Shown: positions 1 to 10,954 of the stretch, piece after piece | Layout: every line of letters starts with the position of its first letter | How positions within the stretch are numbered: the first letter of the stretch is position 1 | Assembly (NCBI RefSeq): GCF_013375155.1 | Contig: NZ_JABXOF010000007.1 | Location: forward strand, 248,001 to 312,000 | Length of the DNA: 64,000 nt | Reading direction: 5' to 3' | Source of the DNA: Serratia ureilytica | GTDB taxonomy: Bacteria; Pseudomonadota; Gammaproteobacteria; Enterobacterales; Enterobacteriaceae | Position numbers and translations under genes: made by a program | The notes under the pieces: model-generated | The model's database searches: none | What the model saw: only the letters and a program-made list of their open reading frames with translations | Told to the model about the DNA's origin: nothing

Positions 1-1
1 C

Positions 2-3000
2 GGCATGCTGTTTGAACAAACGCTGGTGCAGGACGAACTGCCGCTGCGGCGGCAGGCCTGCGCCGATTTCTGGCGCCGTCATTGCTATCCGTTGCCGCTG
101 GGCGTGGCGCGTGCGATCAGCCAGGAGTGGAGCGGCCCGGAAGCGTTGCTGGCCGACCTTTCCGGTTATCTGCACGGTGAAGCGCCGGCGCTGCGGCGGC
201 CGCCGAAGGACGAAGAAACCGTTCTGATGCGCCACGAGCAGATTGTCGCGCGCATCGACGCCATCAAGGCGCAATGGCGGGCGGCGGCGGGCGATCTTGA
301 GGCGTTAATCGCCCAGTCCGGCGTCGATAAGCGCAGCTACAGCAGCAAACACCTGCCGAACTGGTTGAACAAGGTCGGCGAATGGAGCGGGCAGGAGACC
401 CAGGATTACCAACTGCCGAAGGAGCTGGACAAGTTTCGCCAGTCGGTGCTGCTGGAGAAGACCAAGAAGGGCGAGCCGCCGCGTCATGCGCTGTTCACGG
501 CGATAGACGAACTGTTCGATGAACCCTTGACGTTGCGCGACCTGATCATGGCGCGCGCGCTCAGCGAGATCCGCACCTCCATTCAGCAGGAAAAGCGCCA
601 GCGCGCCGAGCTGGGGTTTGACGACCTGCTCAGCCGTTTGGACAGCGCCCTGCAAAGCGGCGGCGGCGAACAGTTGGCGCAGGCGATCCGCCAGCGCTAT
701 CCGGTGGCGATGATCGATGAATTCCAGGATACCGATCCGCAGCAATACCGTATTTTCCAAAAACTTTACGTCGGCCGGCCTGATTGCGGCCTGCTGCTGA
801 TCGGCGATCCCAAGCAGGCGATTTACGCCTTTCGCGGCGCCGACATCTTTACCTACATGCGCGCGCGTTCAGAGGTGAGCGCCCACTATACGCTGGAGAC
901 CAACTGGCGCTCGTCGCCGTCGATGGTCGCCAGCGTCAATCACCTGTTTTCTCAGGTAGAAAAACCTTTCCTGTTCGGCCAAATCCCCTTTATTGAGGTT
1001 AACGCGGCGGAAAAGAACCAAGGGCTGGCGTTTGAATTGCACGGCAAGCCGCAGCCGGCGATGCAATTCTGGCTGCAGCAGGGGGAAGGCGCGGGTGTAA
1101 GTGATTACCAACAGCTAATGGCGCGCCTGTGCGCCACGCAAATTCGCGACTGGCTCAGCGCCGGGCAGCAGGGCCTGGCGCGGCTGCAGAGCGGCAAGGC
1201 GTCACGGCCGGTGCAAGCCTCTGATATCACGGTGCTGGTGCGCAGCCGCAACGAGGCGGCGTTGGTGCGCGATGCGCTCAGCGCGCTGTCTATTCCGTCG
1301 GTCTACCTGTCCAACCGCGACAGCGTGTTTGACACCCCGGAGGCCAAAGACCTACTGTGGTTGCTGCAGGCGGTGTTGGCGCCGGAGCAGGAGCGCACGC
1401 TGCGCAGCGCCATGGCCACCGGGCTGATGGGGCTGGACGCGCCGACGCTGGACGGCCTGAGCCGCGATGAGCGCGCCTGGGACGCGCTGGTTAATGAATT
1501 CGACAATTACCGCACGCTCTGGCTGCGCCGCGGCGTGTTGCCGATGCTGAGCGAGGTGATGAAAACGCGCCAATTGGCGGAGAACCTGCTGGCCAGCGCC
1601 GGCGGCGAGCGTCGCTTGACCGACGTGCTGCATCTGGGGGAGCTGTTGCAAGAAGCGGCGGCGCAGCTCGACAGCGAGCATGCGCTGGTGCGCTGGCTGG
1701 CGCAGCAGATCGCTCAGCCTAATCGCCAGTCCGACAATCAGCAACTGCGGCTGGAGAGCGACCGGCATCTGGTGCAGGTGATCACGATCCACAAGTCCAA
1801 GGGGCTGGAGTTCGATCTGGTGTGGCTGCCGTTCGTCGGCAACTTCCGCCAGCAGCAGCAGGCGCTGTATCACGATCGCCACAGTTTCCAGGCGTTGCTG
1901 GACCTCGACGCCAATGAAGAGAGCCAGGCCTGGGCGGAGGAGGAGCGGTTGGCGGAGGATCTGCGTCTGCTGTATGTGGCGCTGACCCGCTCGGTGTACC
2001 ACTGCAGTATCGGCATTGCGCCGCTGTTCCAGGGCACGCGCAAGAAACAGGGCGATACCGACCTGCACCGCAGCGCATTGGGCTATCTGGTGCAGGGCGG
2101 GCAGCCCGGCGACGCCGTGTATCTGCAGGAGCGGCTGCAGCAATTGGTGGGTGGCGGTATCGCGCTGTCGCTGGTTGAACCGCCGGATGCAGAACCCTGG
2201 CAACCCCAGGCGTCGCTGGCCGAAGCGTTGGCGGCGAAAAGCTTTACCCGGCGGATCCAGGATTTTTGGCGGGTGACCAGCTATACCGGTTTGCAACAGC
2301 ACGGCGCGAGCCTGATGCAGGATCTGCTGCCGCGTCTGGATGTCGACGCGGCCGGTGAGCGCGGGGAAGAAAGTGAGCCAGCGCTTACACCGCATACCTT
2401 CCCGCGCGGCGCAACGCCCGGCACCTTCCTGCACAGCCTGTTTGAAACGCTGGACTTCACCCAGCCGCTCGACGAACAGTGGCTGCTGGAACAGCTGCAG
2501 CAGCAAGGGTTTGCCGAACACTGGCAACCGATACTGCTGGCGTGGATGCAGGTGCTGCTCAATACGCCGCTCGATGACAGCGGCGTGACGTTGGCGGCGC
2601 TGACGCCGCAGCATAAGCAGGCAGAGCTGCAGTTCTATTTACCGATTAACCGGCTGTTGCAGGCGAAGGAGCTCGATGCTCTGGTGAAGCGTTACGATCC
2701 GCTTTCCGCCCGCTGCCCGGCGCTGGATTTCCATCAGGTGCAGGGCATGCTGAAAGGCTTTATCGACCTGGTGTTCTGCTGGCAAGGCAAATACTACCTG
2801 CTGGACTACAAGTCCAACTGGCTGGGGGAGGACAGCAGCGCCTATACCCGGCCGGCGATGGAGCAGGCGATGGCGGAGCATCGTTATGATCTGCAATACC
2901 AGCTGTATACGCTGGCGTTGCATCGTTATTTGCGCCATCGGTTGCCGGATTATGATTACCGGCGCCATTTCGGCGGGGTGATTTATCTGTTCCTGCGCGG

Positions 3001-3118
3001 CGTGGATGCGGCGCACCCGGGCAACGGCATTTTCACCTGTCTCCCCGCGTTTGAGCTGGTGGCGGGAATGGATAGCTTGTTCAGCGGCGAAGCTGCGGCG
3101 ACGGAGGAAAAATCATGA
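2..3118 (+). CDS. recB: RecB, exodeoxyribonuclease V beta subunit (5' end outside window)
   Basis: RecB is the 3'-5' helicase and nuclease subunit of RecBCD, which processes double-strand breaks and loads RecA at Chi. The frame is open to the left edge. About 1037 residues are visible, so roughly 140 N-terminal residues, including Walker A, are missing compared with the ~1180-residue family length. Superfamily 1 helicase motifs follow in order: [11 protein letters not shown] (motif II), [13 protein letters not shown] (III), TNWRSS (IV), [12 protein letters not shown] (V) and LLYVALTRS (VI). The C-terminal nuclease domain is intact, with [16 protein letters not shown] and the LDYKSNWLG catalytic motif near the end. 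The stop overlaps the recD start by four bases (ATGA), which implies translational coupling. Identification is very secure; only the true start is unseen. Confidence 0.98.
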   Translation, partial: GMLFEQTLVQDELPLRRQACADFWRRHCYPLPLGVARAISQEWSGPEALLADLSGYLHGEAPALRRPPKDEETVLMRHEQIVARIDAIKAQWRAAAGDLEALIAQSGVDKRSYSSKHLPNWLNKVGEWSGQETQDYQLPKELDKFRQSVLLEKTKKGEPPRHALFTAIDELFDEPLTLRDLIMARALSEIRTSIQQEKRQRAELGFDDLLSRLDSALQSGGGEQLAQAIRQRYPVAMIDEFQDTDPQQYRIFQKLYVGRPDCGLLLIGDPKQAIYAFRGADIFTYMRARSEVSAHYTLETNWRSSPSMVASVNHLFSQVEKPFLFGQIPFIEVNAAEKNQGLAFELHGKPQPAMQFWLQQGEGAGVSDYQQLMARLCATQIRDWLSAGQQGLARLQSGKASRPVQASDITVLVRSRNEAALVRDALSALSIPSVYLSNRDSVFDTPEAKDLLWLLQAVLAPEQERTLRSAMATGLMGLDAPTLDGLSRDERAWDALVNEFDNYRTLWLRRGVLPMLSEVMKTRQLAENLLASAGGERRLTDVLHLGELLQEAAAQLDSEHALVRWLAQQIAQPNRQSDNQQLRLESDRHLVQVITIHKSKGLEFDLVWLPFVGNFRQQQQALYHDRHSFQALLDLDANEESQAWAEEERLAEDLRLLYVALTRSVYHCSIGIAPLFQGTRKKQGDTDLHRSALGYLVQGGQPGDAVYLQERLQQLVGGGIALSLVEPPDAEPWQPQASLAEALAAKSFTRRIQDFWRVTSYTGLQQHGASLMQDLLPRLDVDAAGERGEESEPALTPHTFPRGATPGTFLHSLFETLDFTQPLDEQWLLEQLQQQGFAEHWQPILLAWMQVLLNTPLDDSGVTLAALTPQHKQAELQFYLPINRLLQAKELDALVKRYDPLSARCPALDFHQVQGMLKGFIDLVFCWQGKYYLLDYKSNWLGEDSSAYTRPAMEQAMAEHRYDLQYQLYTLALHRYLRHRLPDYDYRRHFGGVIYLFLRGVDAAHPGNGIFTCLPAFELVAGMDSLFSGEAAATEEKS

Positions 3119-4965
3119 TCGCACTGCTGGAGCAGGCGGTGGCGCTTGGCGCGCTGCGCCCGCTGGACGTGCAGTTCGCCCGCGTGGTGGCGAGCGAAGA
3201 CGAGCCTGATATTTTACTGGCCGCCGCCTGTCTGAGCGCAGAGGCGGGGGCGGGGCATGTTTGCCTGATGCTGGAGCAGCTGCAGGCGGACACGCTGTTT
3301 GAAGGGCGCCAACCGGCGCTGGCGCTGGCGCTGTGGGAGGCGGCCGGGCGACCGGATAGCGCACGTTGGCAGCAGCGCCTGGCGAGCAGCGCGGCGGTTG
3401 GGGACGGCAGCGGCGCTACGCCGCTGGTGCTGCGTGGGCAGCGCTTATATCTGCAACGCATGTGGCAAAACGAAGGTGAAGTGGCGGCGTTTATCGGCGG
3501 TGAAGGTGAATCGCTGACGGTGCCGGAGGAGGCGTTGCGCGCCATTCTCGACCGCTTGTTCGGCGCGGCGAGCGATGAACCCGACTGGCAGAAGATCGCT
3601 GCTGCGGTGGCTGCCACGCGGCGCATCGCGGTGATTTCCGGCGGACCGGGCACCGGTAAAACCACCACCGTCGCTAAACTGCTGGCGGCGCTGGTGCAGC
3701 TGGATGAAAGCGCGCGCTTGCGGATTCAGCTGGCGGCGCCAACCGGCAAGGCGGCGGCACGCCTGACGGAGTCGCTTGGCAGCGCCAGCCGTCAGCTGGC
3801 GTTGACCCCGGCGCAGCAGGCGTTGTTCCCCACGGAGGCGGCGACGTTGCACCGTTTGTTGGGGGCGCAACCCAACAGTCAGCGCATGCGCTATCACCGC
3901 GGTAACCGGCTGCATTTGGATGTGTTAGTGGTGGATGAGGCCTCGATGGTCGATCTGCCGATGATGGCGCGCCTGATTGCGGCGTTGCCCGATCGGGCCC
4001 GGGTGATTTTCCTCGGCGACCGCGATCAGCTGGCTTCGGTAGAGGCCGGCGCGGTGCTGGGGGATATTTGCCGTTTTGCCGAGCAGGGATACAGCGAGGC
4101 GCGCGCCGCAGAGCTGAGCCGCCTGACCGGTTGTTCGATCGCTGGGCAGCGGGCCGACGCGCAAGCGGCGGTGCGCGACAGCCTGTGCCTGTTGCGTAAG
4201 AGCTATCGCTTCGACGCCCGTTCCGGCATCGGTCAACTGGCGTTGGCGGTCAACGTCGGTGCGGGGGATCGCGCGCTGGCGGCATTAAACGGCCGTTTCG
4301 GCGATGTCGCGGGCTATGCGCTGGCGACGAGCGAAGAGTATCAGGCGCTGCTGGACGCGTGCGTGGCGGGCTATCGCGACTATCTGCGGCTGACTGCCGA
4401 AGGCGCGGATGCGGCGGCGGTGCTGGCCGCCTTTAGCCACTTCCAGGTGCTGTGCGCGCTGCGTGAAGGGCCGTTCGGCGTTGCCGGCCTGAATGAACGT
4501 ATTGAACTCGGGCTGCAGCGCGCCGGTCTGATCGACCGCAAACCGGGTGTGCTCGGCCGCTGGTATCGGGGGCGGCCGGTGATGATCGGCCGCAACGACA
4601 GCGCGCTGGGGTTATTCAATGGGGATATCGGCATTACTCTGCCGGATGAGCGCGGCGAGCTGCGCGTGCATTTCCAACTGCCGGACGGCAGCATCAAGTC
4701 GGTGCAGCCGAGCCGTTTGCCGGCGCATGAAACCGCTTATGCCATGACGGTGCACAAGTCCCAGGGATCGGAGTTTGAGCATACGGTTCTGGTGTTGCCG
4801 AACCATTTCCTGCCAGTGTTGACGCGTGAGCTGGTCTATACCGCGATCACCCGTGCGCGTCAGCGGCTCTCGCTGTACGCCACGGACGCGGTGCTGCTGC
4901 GGGCCATTCGCACGCCGACCCAGCGTCGCAGCGGTTTGGCTGAACGGCTGCAGACGACGGAATAA
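3115..4965 (+). CDS. recD: RecD, exodeoxyribonuclease V alpha subunit
   Basis: RecD is the 5'-3' helicase motor of RecBCD and is needed for the complex's nuclease activity and Chi response. The 616-residue product is close to the usual ~608. An N-terminal RecB-interacting region of about 150 residues is followed by Walker A ([11 protein letters not shown], near residue 180), a Walker B-like VVDEASMVD and the [13 protein letters not shown] motif. The C-terminal UvrD-like [11 protein letters not shown] is followed by TAITRARQ. The ATG overlaps the recB stop, so the two are co-transcribed and probably coupled. It converges on argA 38 bp downstream. Length and motif order leave little doubt. Confidence 0.98.
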   Translation: MIALLEQAVALGALRPLDVQFARVVASEDEPDILLAAACLSAEAGAGHVCLMLEQLQADTLFEGRQPALALALWEAAGRPDSARWQQRLASSAAVGDGSGATPLVLRGQRLYLQRMWQNEGEVAAFIGGEGESLTVPEEALRAILDRLFGAASDEPDWQKIAAAVAATRRIAVISGGPGTGKTTTVAKLLAALVQLDESARLRIQLAAPTGKAAARLTESLGSASRQLALTPAQQALFPTEAATLHRLLGAQPNSQRMRYHRGNRLHLDVLVVDEASMVDLPMMARLIAALPDRARVIFLGDRDQLASVEAGAVLGDICRFAEQGYSEARAAELSRLTGCSIAGQRADAQAAVRDSLCLLRKSYRFDARSGIGQLALAVNVGAGDRALAALNGRFGDVAGYALATSEEYQALLDACVAGYRDYLRLTAEGADAAAVLAAFSHFQVLCALREGPFGVAGLNERIELGLQRAGLIDRKPGVLGRWYRGRPVMIGRNDSALGLFNGDIGITLPDERGELRVHFQLPDGSIKSVQPSRLPAHETAYAMTVHKSQGSEFEHTVLVLPNHFLPVLTRELVYTAITRARQRLSLYATDAVLLRAIRTPTQRRSGLAERLQTTE

Positions 4966-4973
4966 GCGATGAA

Positions 4974-4997
4974 GGGGCGCGGTAGCGGCCGCGCCCA
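4974..4997. other. Hairpin between convergent recD and argA
   Basis: An 8-bp G+C stem (GGGCGCGG at 4975-4982 with CCGCGCCC at 4989-4996, six-base loop) lies in the 38-bp gap between the recD and argA stops. Neither strand has a U tract after it. It may slow polymerase or protect 3' ends rather than act as a classical intrinsic terminator. Confidence 0.5.
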
Positions 4998-5003
4998 CAG
5001 GGA

Positions 5004-6329
5004 TTACAGATCCGCCAGCAGAATTTTGGAGCGGCGTTGGTAGTTGTACAACGCCTGTTTCTGCATCGGTAGTACGTCGACCTCCGCCGGGGTGAAGCCA
5101 CGCTCCTGGAACCAGTGGATGCTGCGGGTGGTCAGCACGAACAGCTTCTTCAATCCCATCTGCCGCGCCTGATTTTCTACCCGCTGCAGCAGCATCTCGC
5201 CGCGCGAAGAGCTGCGGTAATCGGGATGCACCGCCACGCAGGCCATCTCGCCGATTTTTTCCTCCGGGAACGGGTACAGCGCCGCGCAGGCGATGGTCAG
5301 GTTATCGCGTTCGATAATGGTGAACTTGTCGATCTCCATCTCCAGCTGTTCACGCGAACGGCGCACCAGAATACCCTGCTGTTCGAGCGGCCGGATGAGC
5401 TCCAGAATACCGCCGATGTCGTTGATCGTCGCCCGGCGCACCTGTTCGGCGCTCTCCATCACGATTTGGGTGCCGATGCCGTCGCGTGAGAACAGTTCTT
5501 GCACCAGCGCGCCGTCCTCCTGATAGCTGATCAGGTGGCTGCGGCGCACGCCGCTGCGGCAGCCTTTCACCGCGCCGCGCAGGAAGCGCACGGTGCCGGA
5601 ATGGTAATCACCGCCTTCCTCCAGCTCTTCAAGACGCTTTTGCGCGTCGTTAGGGAACAGCTCGGAAAGGATGTTGCCTTCCGCGTCGGTCACGCCCTGC
5701 GAGGAGCAGAAACCGATCATTTTTTCCGCTTTCAGTTTGATCGCCAGCTGAGTCGCGACTTCCTCCGAAGTCAGGTTGAAGCTCTCGCCGGTCACCGAGA
5801 CGGCGACCGGGCCGATCAGCACGATGGCGTTGCTGTCGAGCTGACGATGGATCGCTTCTTCATCGATGCGGCGAATGCGGCCGCTGTGGCAGTAGTCGAT
5901 GCCGTCATCGACGCCCAGCGGCTGCGCGATGATGAAGTTGCCGCTGACCACGTTAATGTGCGCGCCCTGCAGCGGCGTGTTGTTGAGGCTCATCGACAGC
6001 CGGGCGGTGATGTCCAGCTGCAATAAACCGGCCGCCTGCTTGACCAACTCAAGCGTATGGGCGTCGGTCACGCGCGTATGCTTGTGGTAGATCGGTTCAT
6101 AGTTGTGCTGCGCCAGATTGGCGTCGATCTGCGGCCGTGCGCCGTAAACCACCACCAGGCGAATGCCCAGGCTATGCAGCAGCCCGATATCATTGACGAT
6201 GTTGGAAAAATTCTCGTGTTCGATGGCTTCCCCACCGAGCATGATGACAAACGTCTTGCCGCGGTGGGCGTTGATATAGGGGACGGAGTGACGGAATCCT
6301 TGCACCAGCTCTGTACTACGTTCCTTCAC
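5004..6329 (-). CDS. argA: ArgA, N-acetylglutamate synthase
   Basis: ArgA catalyses the first committed step of arginine biosynthesis, acetyl-CoA plus glutamate to N-acetylglutamate, and is feedback-inhibited by arginine. The N-terminal amino-acid-kinase-like domain (about 20-280) carries FVIMLGGEA and [11 protein letters not shown]. The C-terminal GNAT domain (about 290-435) has [19 protein letters not shown], the acetyl-CoA loop. I chose the GTG at 6329 (441 aa) over the in-frame ATG at 6347. AGAGG at 6337-6341 lies seven bases before the GTG, and the resulting N terminus (VKERSTELV) matches the E. coli protein. Two ArgR operators lie just upstream, with one overlapping the ribosome-binding site. 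amiC is divergent. Confidence 0.97.
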   Translation of the reverse strand: MKERSTELVQGFRHSVPYINAHRGKTFVIMLGGEAIEHENFSNIVNDIGLLHSLGIRLVVVYGARPQIDANLAQHNYEPIYHKHTRVTDAHTLELVKQAAGLLQLDITARLSMSLNNTPLQGAHINVVSGNFIIAQPLGVDDGIDYCHSGRIRRIDEEAIHRQLDSNAIVLIGPVAVSVTGESFNLTSEEVATQLAIKLKAEKMIGFCSSQGVTDAEGNILSELFPNDAQKRLEELEEGGDYHSGTVRFLRGAVKGCRSGVRRSHLISYQEDGALVQELFSRDGIGTQIVMESAEQVRRATINDIGGILELIRPLEQQGILVRRSREQLEMEIDKFTIIERDNLTIACAALYPFPEEKIGEMACVAVHPDYRSSSRGEMLLQRVENQARQMGLKKLFVLTTRSIHWFQERGFTPAEVDVLPMQKQALYNYQRRSKILLADL

Positions 6330-6340
6330 GGGCAAACCTC

Positions 6341-6379
6341 TTTGCATATTTATACGATATTTTTGTATTTTTATTCTTT
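6341..6379 (-). promoter_or_regulatory. Tandem ARG boxes (ArgR operator) of argA
   Basis: Two imperfect 18-bp palindromes resemble the ArgR consensus (TGAAT, four A/T, ATTCA). The distal one, at 6362-6379, reads TGTAT TTTT ATTCT in its core (8 of 10 conserved positions). The proximal one, at 6341-6358, reads TGCAT ATTT ATACG (7 of 10). Their centres are 21 bp apart, which is two 18-bp boxes with a 3-bp gap, the standard geometry for ArgR hexamer binding. Position directly before argA supports arginine repression of this gene. Confidence 0.75.
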
Positions 6380-6568
6380 TATTGCGCCAATGGCAAGTGG
6401 GAAATCGTCATGAAGAGCGAGCTAAGGGCGCTAAATCGTTAATAAATTGAAAAACCATAAAAAGATTTTCTGATGACAGGGCTGGAATGATTGGTTAAAG
6501 TTTTCGGCATTCCCAAGTCATTGGTGTTTTTTTCATCTGTTGTAAACAGTTATTACTGCCGGAGCCGC

Positions 6569-7822
6569 ATGCCAAACGCTAATCACAATCTGGGCCGCCG
6601 TCGTTTATTACAGGGCGTTGCCGCCAGCTGGTTGCTGAGTGTGAGTCGCACGGGCTTCGCCGCGTCATCGCACGTGATTGCCGTGCGCGTCTGGCCGTCC
6701 TCCACTTATACCCGCGTCACGCTGGAATCCAACGTCGAACTGAAATACAAGCAGTTCGCCCTGACCAATCCCGATCGCGTGGTGGTGGATATCGAAGGCG
6801 TGCATCTCAACAGCGTGCTGAAGGGCATCGCCGGGCAGGTGCGCGCCGACGATCCTTATCTCAAGCAGGCGCGCGTCGGCCAGTTCGATCAGAATACCGT
6901 GCGGCTGGTGCTGGAGCTCAAGCAAAGCGTCAGCCCGCACATGTTCTCGCTGGCGCCGGTGCCGGAGTATCGCAACCGTCTGGTGATGGATCTCTACCCG
7001 ACCAAAGGCGGCAGCGGCGGCGAGGAGTATGATCCGCTACTGGCGTTACTGGAAGATTACAACAAAGGCGATCTGGAGCGCACGCTGCCGTCCGAAGCGC
7101 CGCAGGCCGGCAAGGCGGGGCGCGATCGGCCGATCGTCATCATGCTGGATCCTGGCCACGGGGGCGAAGATCCCGGTGCGATCGGCAAGTATAAGACGCG
7201 CGAGAAAGACATCGTGCTGCAGATTGCCCGCAAGCTGAGCGCCATGATCAAGCGCGAGCCGAACATGAAGGTGTTCATGACGCGCAATGAAGACGTGTTT
7301 ATCCCGCTCAAGGTACGCGTCGCCAAGGCGCGCAAGCAGCGCGCCGATCTGTTCGTTTCGATTCACGCCGACGCCTTCACCAGCCGCGCCGCGCGCGGGT
7401 CATCGGTGTTCGCGTTGTCCACCAAAGGCGCCACCAGCTCGGCGGCCAAGTTCCTGGCGCAGACGCAGAACGCCTCGGACCAAATCGGCGGCGTCAGCAA
7501 GAGCGGCGACCGCTATCTCGACCACACCATGTTCGATTTGATCCAGACCGCAACCATCAACGATAGCCTGAAGTTCGGCAAGGAAGTGCTGAACCGGATG
7601 GGTAAAATCAACCGGTTGCACAAGAATCGCGTCGATCAGGCCGGTTTTGCGGTGTTGAAGGCGCCGGATATCCCGTCGATCCTGGTGGAAACGGCGTTTA
7701 TCAGCAATATTGAAGAGGAGCGCAAGCTGCGCACCAGCCATTTCCAGCAGCAGGTGGCGGAGTCGATTCTGGCGGGCATCAAGGCTTATTTCGCCAACGG
7801 CGGCGCGTTAGCGAGCCGATAG
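6569..7822 (+). CDS. amiC: AmiC, N-acetylmuramoyl-L-alanine amidase
   Basis: AmiC is a periplasmic zinc amidase that cleaves the bond between N-acetylmuramic acid and L-alanine, splitting septal peptidoglycan during daughter-cell separation. It is activated by NlpD in the family. The 417-residue product has a twin-arginine signal (GRRRLLQG, then a hydrophobic stretch and an Ala-Ala site). An AMIN targeting domain (about 35-150) is followed by the amidase_3 domain with zinc-ligand motifs [18 protein letters not shown] and VETAFISN. I chose the ATG at 6569 because GGAG lies at 6561-6564 and the length equals that of E. coli AmiC. An upstream in-frame start at 6491 would bury the Tat motif. It is divergent from argA. 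Confidence 0.97.
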   Translation: MPNANHNLGRRRLLQGVAASWLLSVSRTGFAASSHVIAVRVWPSSTYTRVTLESNVELKYKQFALTNPDRVVVDIEGVHLNSVLKGIAGQVRADDPYLKQARVGQFDQNTVRLVLELKQSVSPHMFSLAPVPEYRNRLVMDLYPTKGGSGGEEYDPLLALLEDYNKGDLERTLPSEAPQAGKAGRDRPIVIMLDPGHGGEDPGAIGKYKTREKDIVLQIARKLSAMIKREPNMKVFMTRNEDVFIPLKVRVAKARKQRADLFVSIHADAFTSRAARGSSVFALSTKGATSSAAKFLAQTQNASDQIGGVSKSGDRYLDHTMFDLIQTATINDSLKFGKEVLNRMGKINRLHKNRVDQAGFAVLKAPDIPSILVETAFISNIEEERKLRTSHFQQQVAESILAGIKAYFANGGALASR

Positions 7823-7828
7823 CGGCAG

Positions 7829-7854
7829 GGCCGGGCGCAAGTCCGGCTGTTTTT
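7829..7854 (+). terminator. Intrinsic terminator of amiC
   Basis: A short stem (GGCCGG at 7829-7834 with CCGGCT at 7843-7848, eight-base loop) is followed by GTTTTTGC, seven bases past the amiC stop. The stem includes one G-U pair. Confidence 0.55.
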
Positions 7855-7868
7855 GCGGATTGCAGATA

Positions 7869-7893
7869 CAAAAAAACACCCGTCAGGGTGCTT
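7869..7893 (-). terminator. Intrinsic terminator of the initiator tRNA operon
   Basis: Read on the minus strand, CACCCTGACGGGTG forms a stem-loop directly followed by seven T residues. It lies 20 bp past the 3' end of the last initiator tRNA and ends that operon. It also faces the amiC terminator, so the two transcripts are isolated. Confidence 0.85.
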
Positions 7894-7912
7894 ATCTGTT
7901 GTCATCAAGAGT

Positions 7913-7989
<77 letters not shown>

Positions 7990-8054
7990 TCCGTCTTGAT
8001 GCGGTATTACGACGAAACCACCGTTCATGATATGCCGCTGGTACGGCATTCGGT

Positions 8055-8131
<77 letters not shown>

Positions 8132-8189
8132 TCCGTGTAATACTTTGTTATCGAACCCAAACGCAAAATACCGCCACTGCGGCATCGGT

Positions 8190-8266
<77 letters not shown>

Positions 8267-8280
8267 TCCGATGGATGCGC

Positions 8281-8308
8281 ACTATACTCTCCATGCGTTT
8301 TGTTGCAA
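8281..8308 (-). promoter_or_regulatory. Predicted promoter of the initiator tRNA operon
   Basis: On the minus strand, TTGCAA (8303-8308) and TATAGT (8281-8286) are separated by 16 bp. The -10 is followed by a G+C-rich GCGC discriminator, a common feature of stringently controlled stable-RNA promoters. It sits directly upstream of the first tRNA. Confidence 0.65.
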
Positions 8309-8482
8309 ACCCTTTTTGCATTTTATTGGCCTAAACCCGTTTTTCTGCTGAATTTGCCCGCAATTTGCCTTCTTTTTCATCACCATCCTCCGTGCGGCTT
8401 TTTTTATTTGCAGCGATTCCTTTATCAATGAGCGTTTGTTATCGTTCAGCCGGTAGATCATATCAGTTTGAGAGTGTGCGCG

Positions 8483-9619
8483 ATGAAAGGACGTTGGGGC
8501 AAATACCTGCTGGGCGGGTTGATGGTGGCGGTATTGGCGGGCTGTTCGTCCAAGCCGACCGATCGGGGTCAGCAATATAAGGACGGCCGTCTGGATCAAT
8601 CGCTGGAGCTGGTCAATCAGCCCAACGCCAAAGGTTCGCCGGTCAACGCCAAGGATTATTCGGATCAGCTGATGGAGATCAAGTACGCGTCGCCTTCGCT
8701 GTTTAACCGCAACAACAGCACCTATCAGGCGGTGCAAAACTGGATGGCGTCCGGCGCCGACACGCGCATGCTGAGCCAGTACGGCCTCAGCGCTTACCAG
8801 ATGGAAGGCGTCGACAATTATGGCAACGTGCAGTTTACCGGCTACTACACGCCGGTGGTGCAGGCGCGCTATACCCAACAGGGCGAGTTCCGTTATCCGC
8901 TGTACCGCATGCCGCCGAAGGGTAGGGGCCGCTTGCCGGATCGCGCGGGCATTTATTCTGGCGCGCTCGACGATCGCTATATCATCGCTTACACCAACTC
9001 GCTGATGGACAACTTCATGATGGAAGTCCAGGGCAGCGGCTACGTCGACTACGGCAACGGTCAGCCGCTGGTGTTCTTCGGCTACGGCGGCAAGAACGGC
9101 CACGCCTACCGCAGCATCGGCAAAGTGCTGATCGATCGCGGTGAAGTGGCCAAGGCGGACATGTCGATGCAGGCGATCCGTCAGTGGGCGGATACCCACA
9201 GCGCCGCAGAGGTGCGCGAGCTGCTGGAGCAGAACCCGTCGTTCGTGTTCTTCCGCCCGGAAGCTTTTGCGCCGGTGAAAGGCGCCAGCGCGGTGCCGCT
9301 GATCGCCAAAGCGTCGGTGGCCTCCGACCGTTCGCTGATCCCGGCAGGCACCACGCTGCTGGCCGAAGTGCCGCTGCTGGACAACAAGGGTAAATTCACG
9401 GGAAAATACGAGATGCGTCTGATGGTCGCGCTCGACGTGGGCGGCGCCATCAAGGGCCAGCATTTTGACATGTATCAGGGCATCGGGCCGGAAGCCGGCC
9501 ACTCGGCGGGGTACTACAACCACTATGGCCGCGTCTGGGTGCTGAAGAACAACGGCGGCGGCCAGCTGTTCAGCGCCAATCAGTCAAACGGCGGCGGCTC
9601 GTTGCTGGTCACCCGCTAA
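8483..9619 (+). CDS. mltA: MltA, membrane-bound lytic murein transglycosylase A
   Basis: MltA is an outer-membrane lipoprotein that cleaves peptidoglycan glycan strands to leave 1,6-anhydromuramic ends during wall turnover. The 378-residue product starts at the ATG at 8483 (MKGRWGKYLL). It has a lipoprotein signal peptide with lipobox LAGC and Cys21 as the lipidation site. The barrel domain carries conserved NVQFTGYYTP, MEVQGSGYVDYG and NGHAYRSIGKVL. The 3D-type C-terminal region LDVGGAIKGQHFDMYQG holds the catalytic aspartate. An upstream in-frame start at 8468 would add five residues before the recognised N terminus and is not favoured. It lies between the tRNA array and tcdA, as in E. coli. 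Confidence 0.97.
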   Translation: MKGRWGKYLLGGLMVAVLAGCSSKPTDRGQQYKDGRLDQSLELVNQPNAKGSPVNAKDYSDQLMEIKYASPSLFNRNNSTYQAVQNWMASGADTRMLSQYGLSAYQMEGVDNYGNVQFTGYYTPVVQARYTQQGEFRYPLYRMPPKGRGRLPDRAGIYSGALDDRYIIAYTNSLMDNFMMEVQGSGYVDYGNGQPLVFFGYGGKNGHAYRSIGKVLIDRGEVAKADMSMQAIRQWADTHSAAEVRELLEQNPSFVFFRPEAFAPVKGASAVPLIAKASVASDRSLIPAGTTLLAEVPLLDNKGKFTGKYEMRLMVALDVGGAIKGQHFDMYQGIGPEAGHSAGYYNHYGRVWVLKNNGGGQLFSANQSNGGGSLLVTR

Positions 9620-9648
9620 ACGCGCACGGCGTGAAAAGATTGACCCGC

Positions 9649-9675
9649 AAGGGCCGGATTTTCCGGCCCTTATCA
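9649..9675 (+). terminator. Probable terminator between mltA and tcdA
   Basis: A perfect 10-bp stem (AAGGGCCGGA at 9649-9658 with TCCGGCCCTT at 9662-9671, loop TTT) stands 30 bp after the mltA stop. The following bases (ATCATTT) give only a weak U tract, so termination may be partial. Confidence 0.55.
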
Positions 9676-9703
9676 TTTGCATTACGAAGGTAATTAAAGC
9701 GTT

Positions 9704-10510
9704 ATGAGCACAGCTTATTCGGAAGCCTATCTGCAGCGTTTCGGCGGCACGGCGCGGTTATACGGCCAGCAGGCGCTGGCGGTGTTCGCGCAGGCGCACG
9801 TCTGCGTGATCGGCATCGGCGGCGTGGGTTCCTGGGCGGCTGAGGCGCTGGCGCGCACCGGCATCGGCGCCATCACTCTGATCGACATGGATGATGTTTG
9901 CGTCACCAATACCAACCGTCAGATCCACGCGCTGCGCCAGCACGTCGGGCAATCGAAAACCGAGGTAATGGCGGAGCGTATCCTGGCGATCAACCCGGAA
10001 TGCCGGGTGACCTGCATTGACGATTTCATTACCCCGGGCAACGTCGCCGAGCTGCTGGACCATAACTTCAGCTACGTCATCGACGCGATCGACAGCGTGC
10101 GGCCGAAAGCGGCGCTGCTGTCATACTGCCGTCGCTTCAAGATCCCGGTGGTGACCACCGGCGGCGCCGGCGGGCAGATAGATCCGACCAAAATCGAAGT
10201 GGCCGATCTGGCGAAAACCATTCAGGATCCGCTGGCCGCCAAACTGCGCGAGCGGCTGAAGCACGATTTTAACGTGGTGAAAAACGGCAAGGGCAAGCTG
10301 GGCATCGACTGCGTCTTTTCCAGCGAGCCGCTGGTTTATCCGCAGCCGGACGGTTCGGTATGCGCTTCGCGCAGCACGGCGGAAGGGCCGAAAAGAATGG
10401 ATTGCAGCGCAGGTTTCGGCGCGGCGACCATGGTCACCGCCACCTTCGGCTTCGTCGCCGTGTCGCACGCGCTGAAAAAGATGGTGGCGAAGGCGGCGCG
10501 TCAGGCGTAA
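9704..10510 (+). CDS. tcdA: TcdA (CsdL), tRNA threonylcarbamoyladenosine dehydratase
   Basis: TcdA is an E1-like (ThiF/MoeB superfamily) ATP-dependent enzyme that dehydrates t6A37 of tRNA to the cyclic form ct6A; in E. coli it works with CsdA and CsdE. The 268-residue product shows the nucleotide-binding loop [15 protein letters not shown] (about 32-46). It also has the [13 protein letters not shown] motif that binds ATP and Mg, and [17 protein letters not shown] hydrophobic C-terminal segment ([17 protein letters not shown]) may contact the membrane. It converges on csdE with a 10-bp overlap of the two 3' ends, so all three genes of the pathway are clustered. Confidence 0.96.
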   Translation: MSTAYSEAYLQRFGGTARLYGQQALAVFAQAHVCVIGIGGVGSWAAEALARTGIGAITLIDMDDVCVTNTNRQIHALRQHVGQSKTEVMAERILAINPECRVTCIDDFITPGNVAELLDHNFSYVIDAIDSVRPKAALLSYCRRFKIPVVTTGGAGGQIDPTKIEVADLAKTIQDPLAAKLRERLKHDFNVVKNGKGKLGIDCVFSSEPLVYPQPDGSVCASRSTAEGPKRMDCSAGFGAATMVTATFGFVAVSHALKKMVAKAARQA

Positions 10511-10935
10511 CGGGCGGCGATCGCCTGCACGGCGGCGGCTAACGCCGCCAGCCCGCTGGCGCGAGTGGCGCTCAGCTGAGCGCGCAGCGCCAGGCGGTCG
10601 AACAGCGCCAGCGGATCCAATTCGGCGATCTGCTGCGGCGTTTTCCCTTCCACTTCGGTCAGCAGCACCGCCAACAGGCCACGCACGATGCGGCCTTCGC
10701 TGTCGCCATAAAAGTGCAGCGTGCCGTCTTCCAGCAACTGGTGCCCCAACCAGACGCGGTTTTCACACCCGCTTAACGCCATTTCTTCACTGCGCAAGGC
10801 CTCCGGCAGCGACGGCAGCCGTTTTGCGAGCATAATCAGTTGTCGGTAGCGGTCTTCCCACTGTTTCAGCGCGCTGAAGGTGGCGATTAACGCTTCGGCG
10901 GTGATCTCTCGGCCAAAAGGATGGGGGGCGAGCAT
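10501..10935 (-). CDS. csdE: CsdE, sulfur acceptor protein of the Csd system
   Basis: CsdE is a SufE-family protein that accepts persulfide sulfur from CsdA and stimulates its desulfurase activity. The product of 144 residues has the conserved [10 protein letters not shown] motif; its cysteine (residue 57 from this start) carries the sulfur. [16 protein letters not shown] and [13 protein letters not shown] are family-typical. I chose ATG 10935 because GGAG lies five bases upstream. A TTG at 10953 would add six residues with no better ribosome-binding site. It starts 19 bp after the csdA stop, so csdA-csdE form an operon. Its 3' end overlaps tcdA tail to tail by 10 bp. Confidence 0.95.
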   Translation of the reverse strand: MLAPHPFGREITAEALIATFSALKQWEDRYRQLIMLAKRLPSLPEALRSEEMALSGCENRVWLGHQLLEDGTLHFYGDSEGRIVRGLLAVLLTEVEGKTPQQIAELDPLALFDRLALRAQLSATRASGLAALAAAVQAIAARYA

Positions 10936-10954
10936 AGCGTCTCCGGGAATCAAG

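Noticed and set aside
1352-2614. 420-codon open frame antisense to recB
   Set aside because: Composition (Gln, Arg, Leu, His runs) is that of a mirror frame of recB; no recognisable features.
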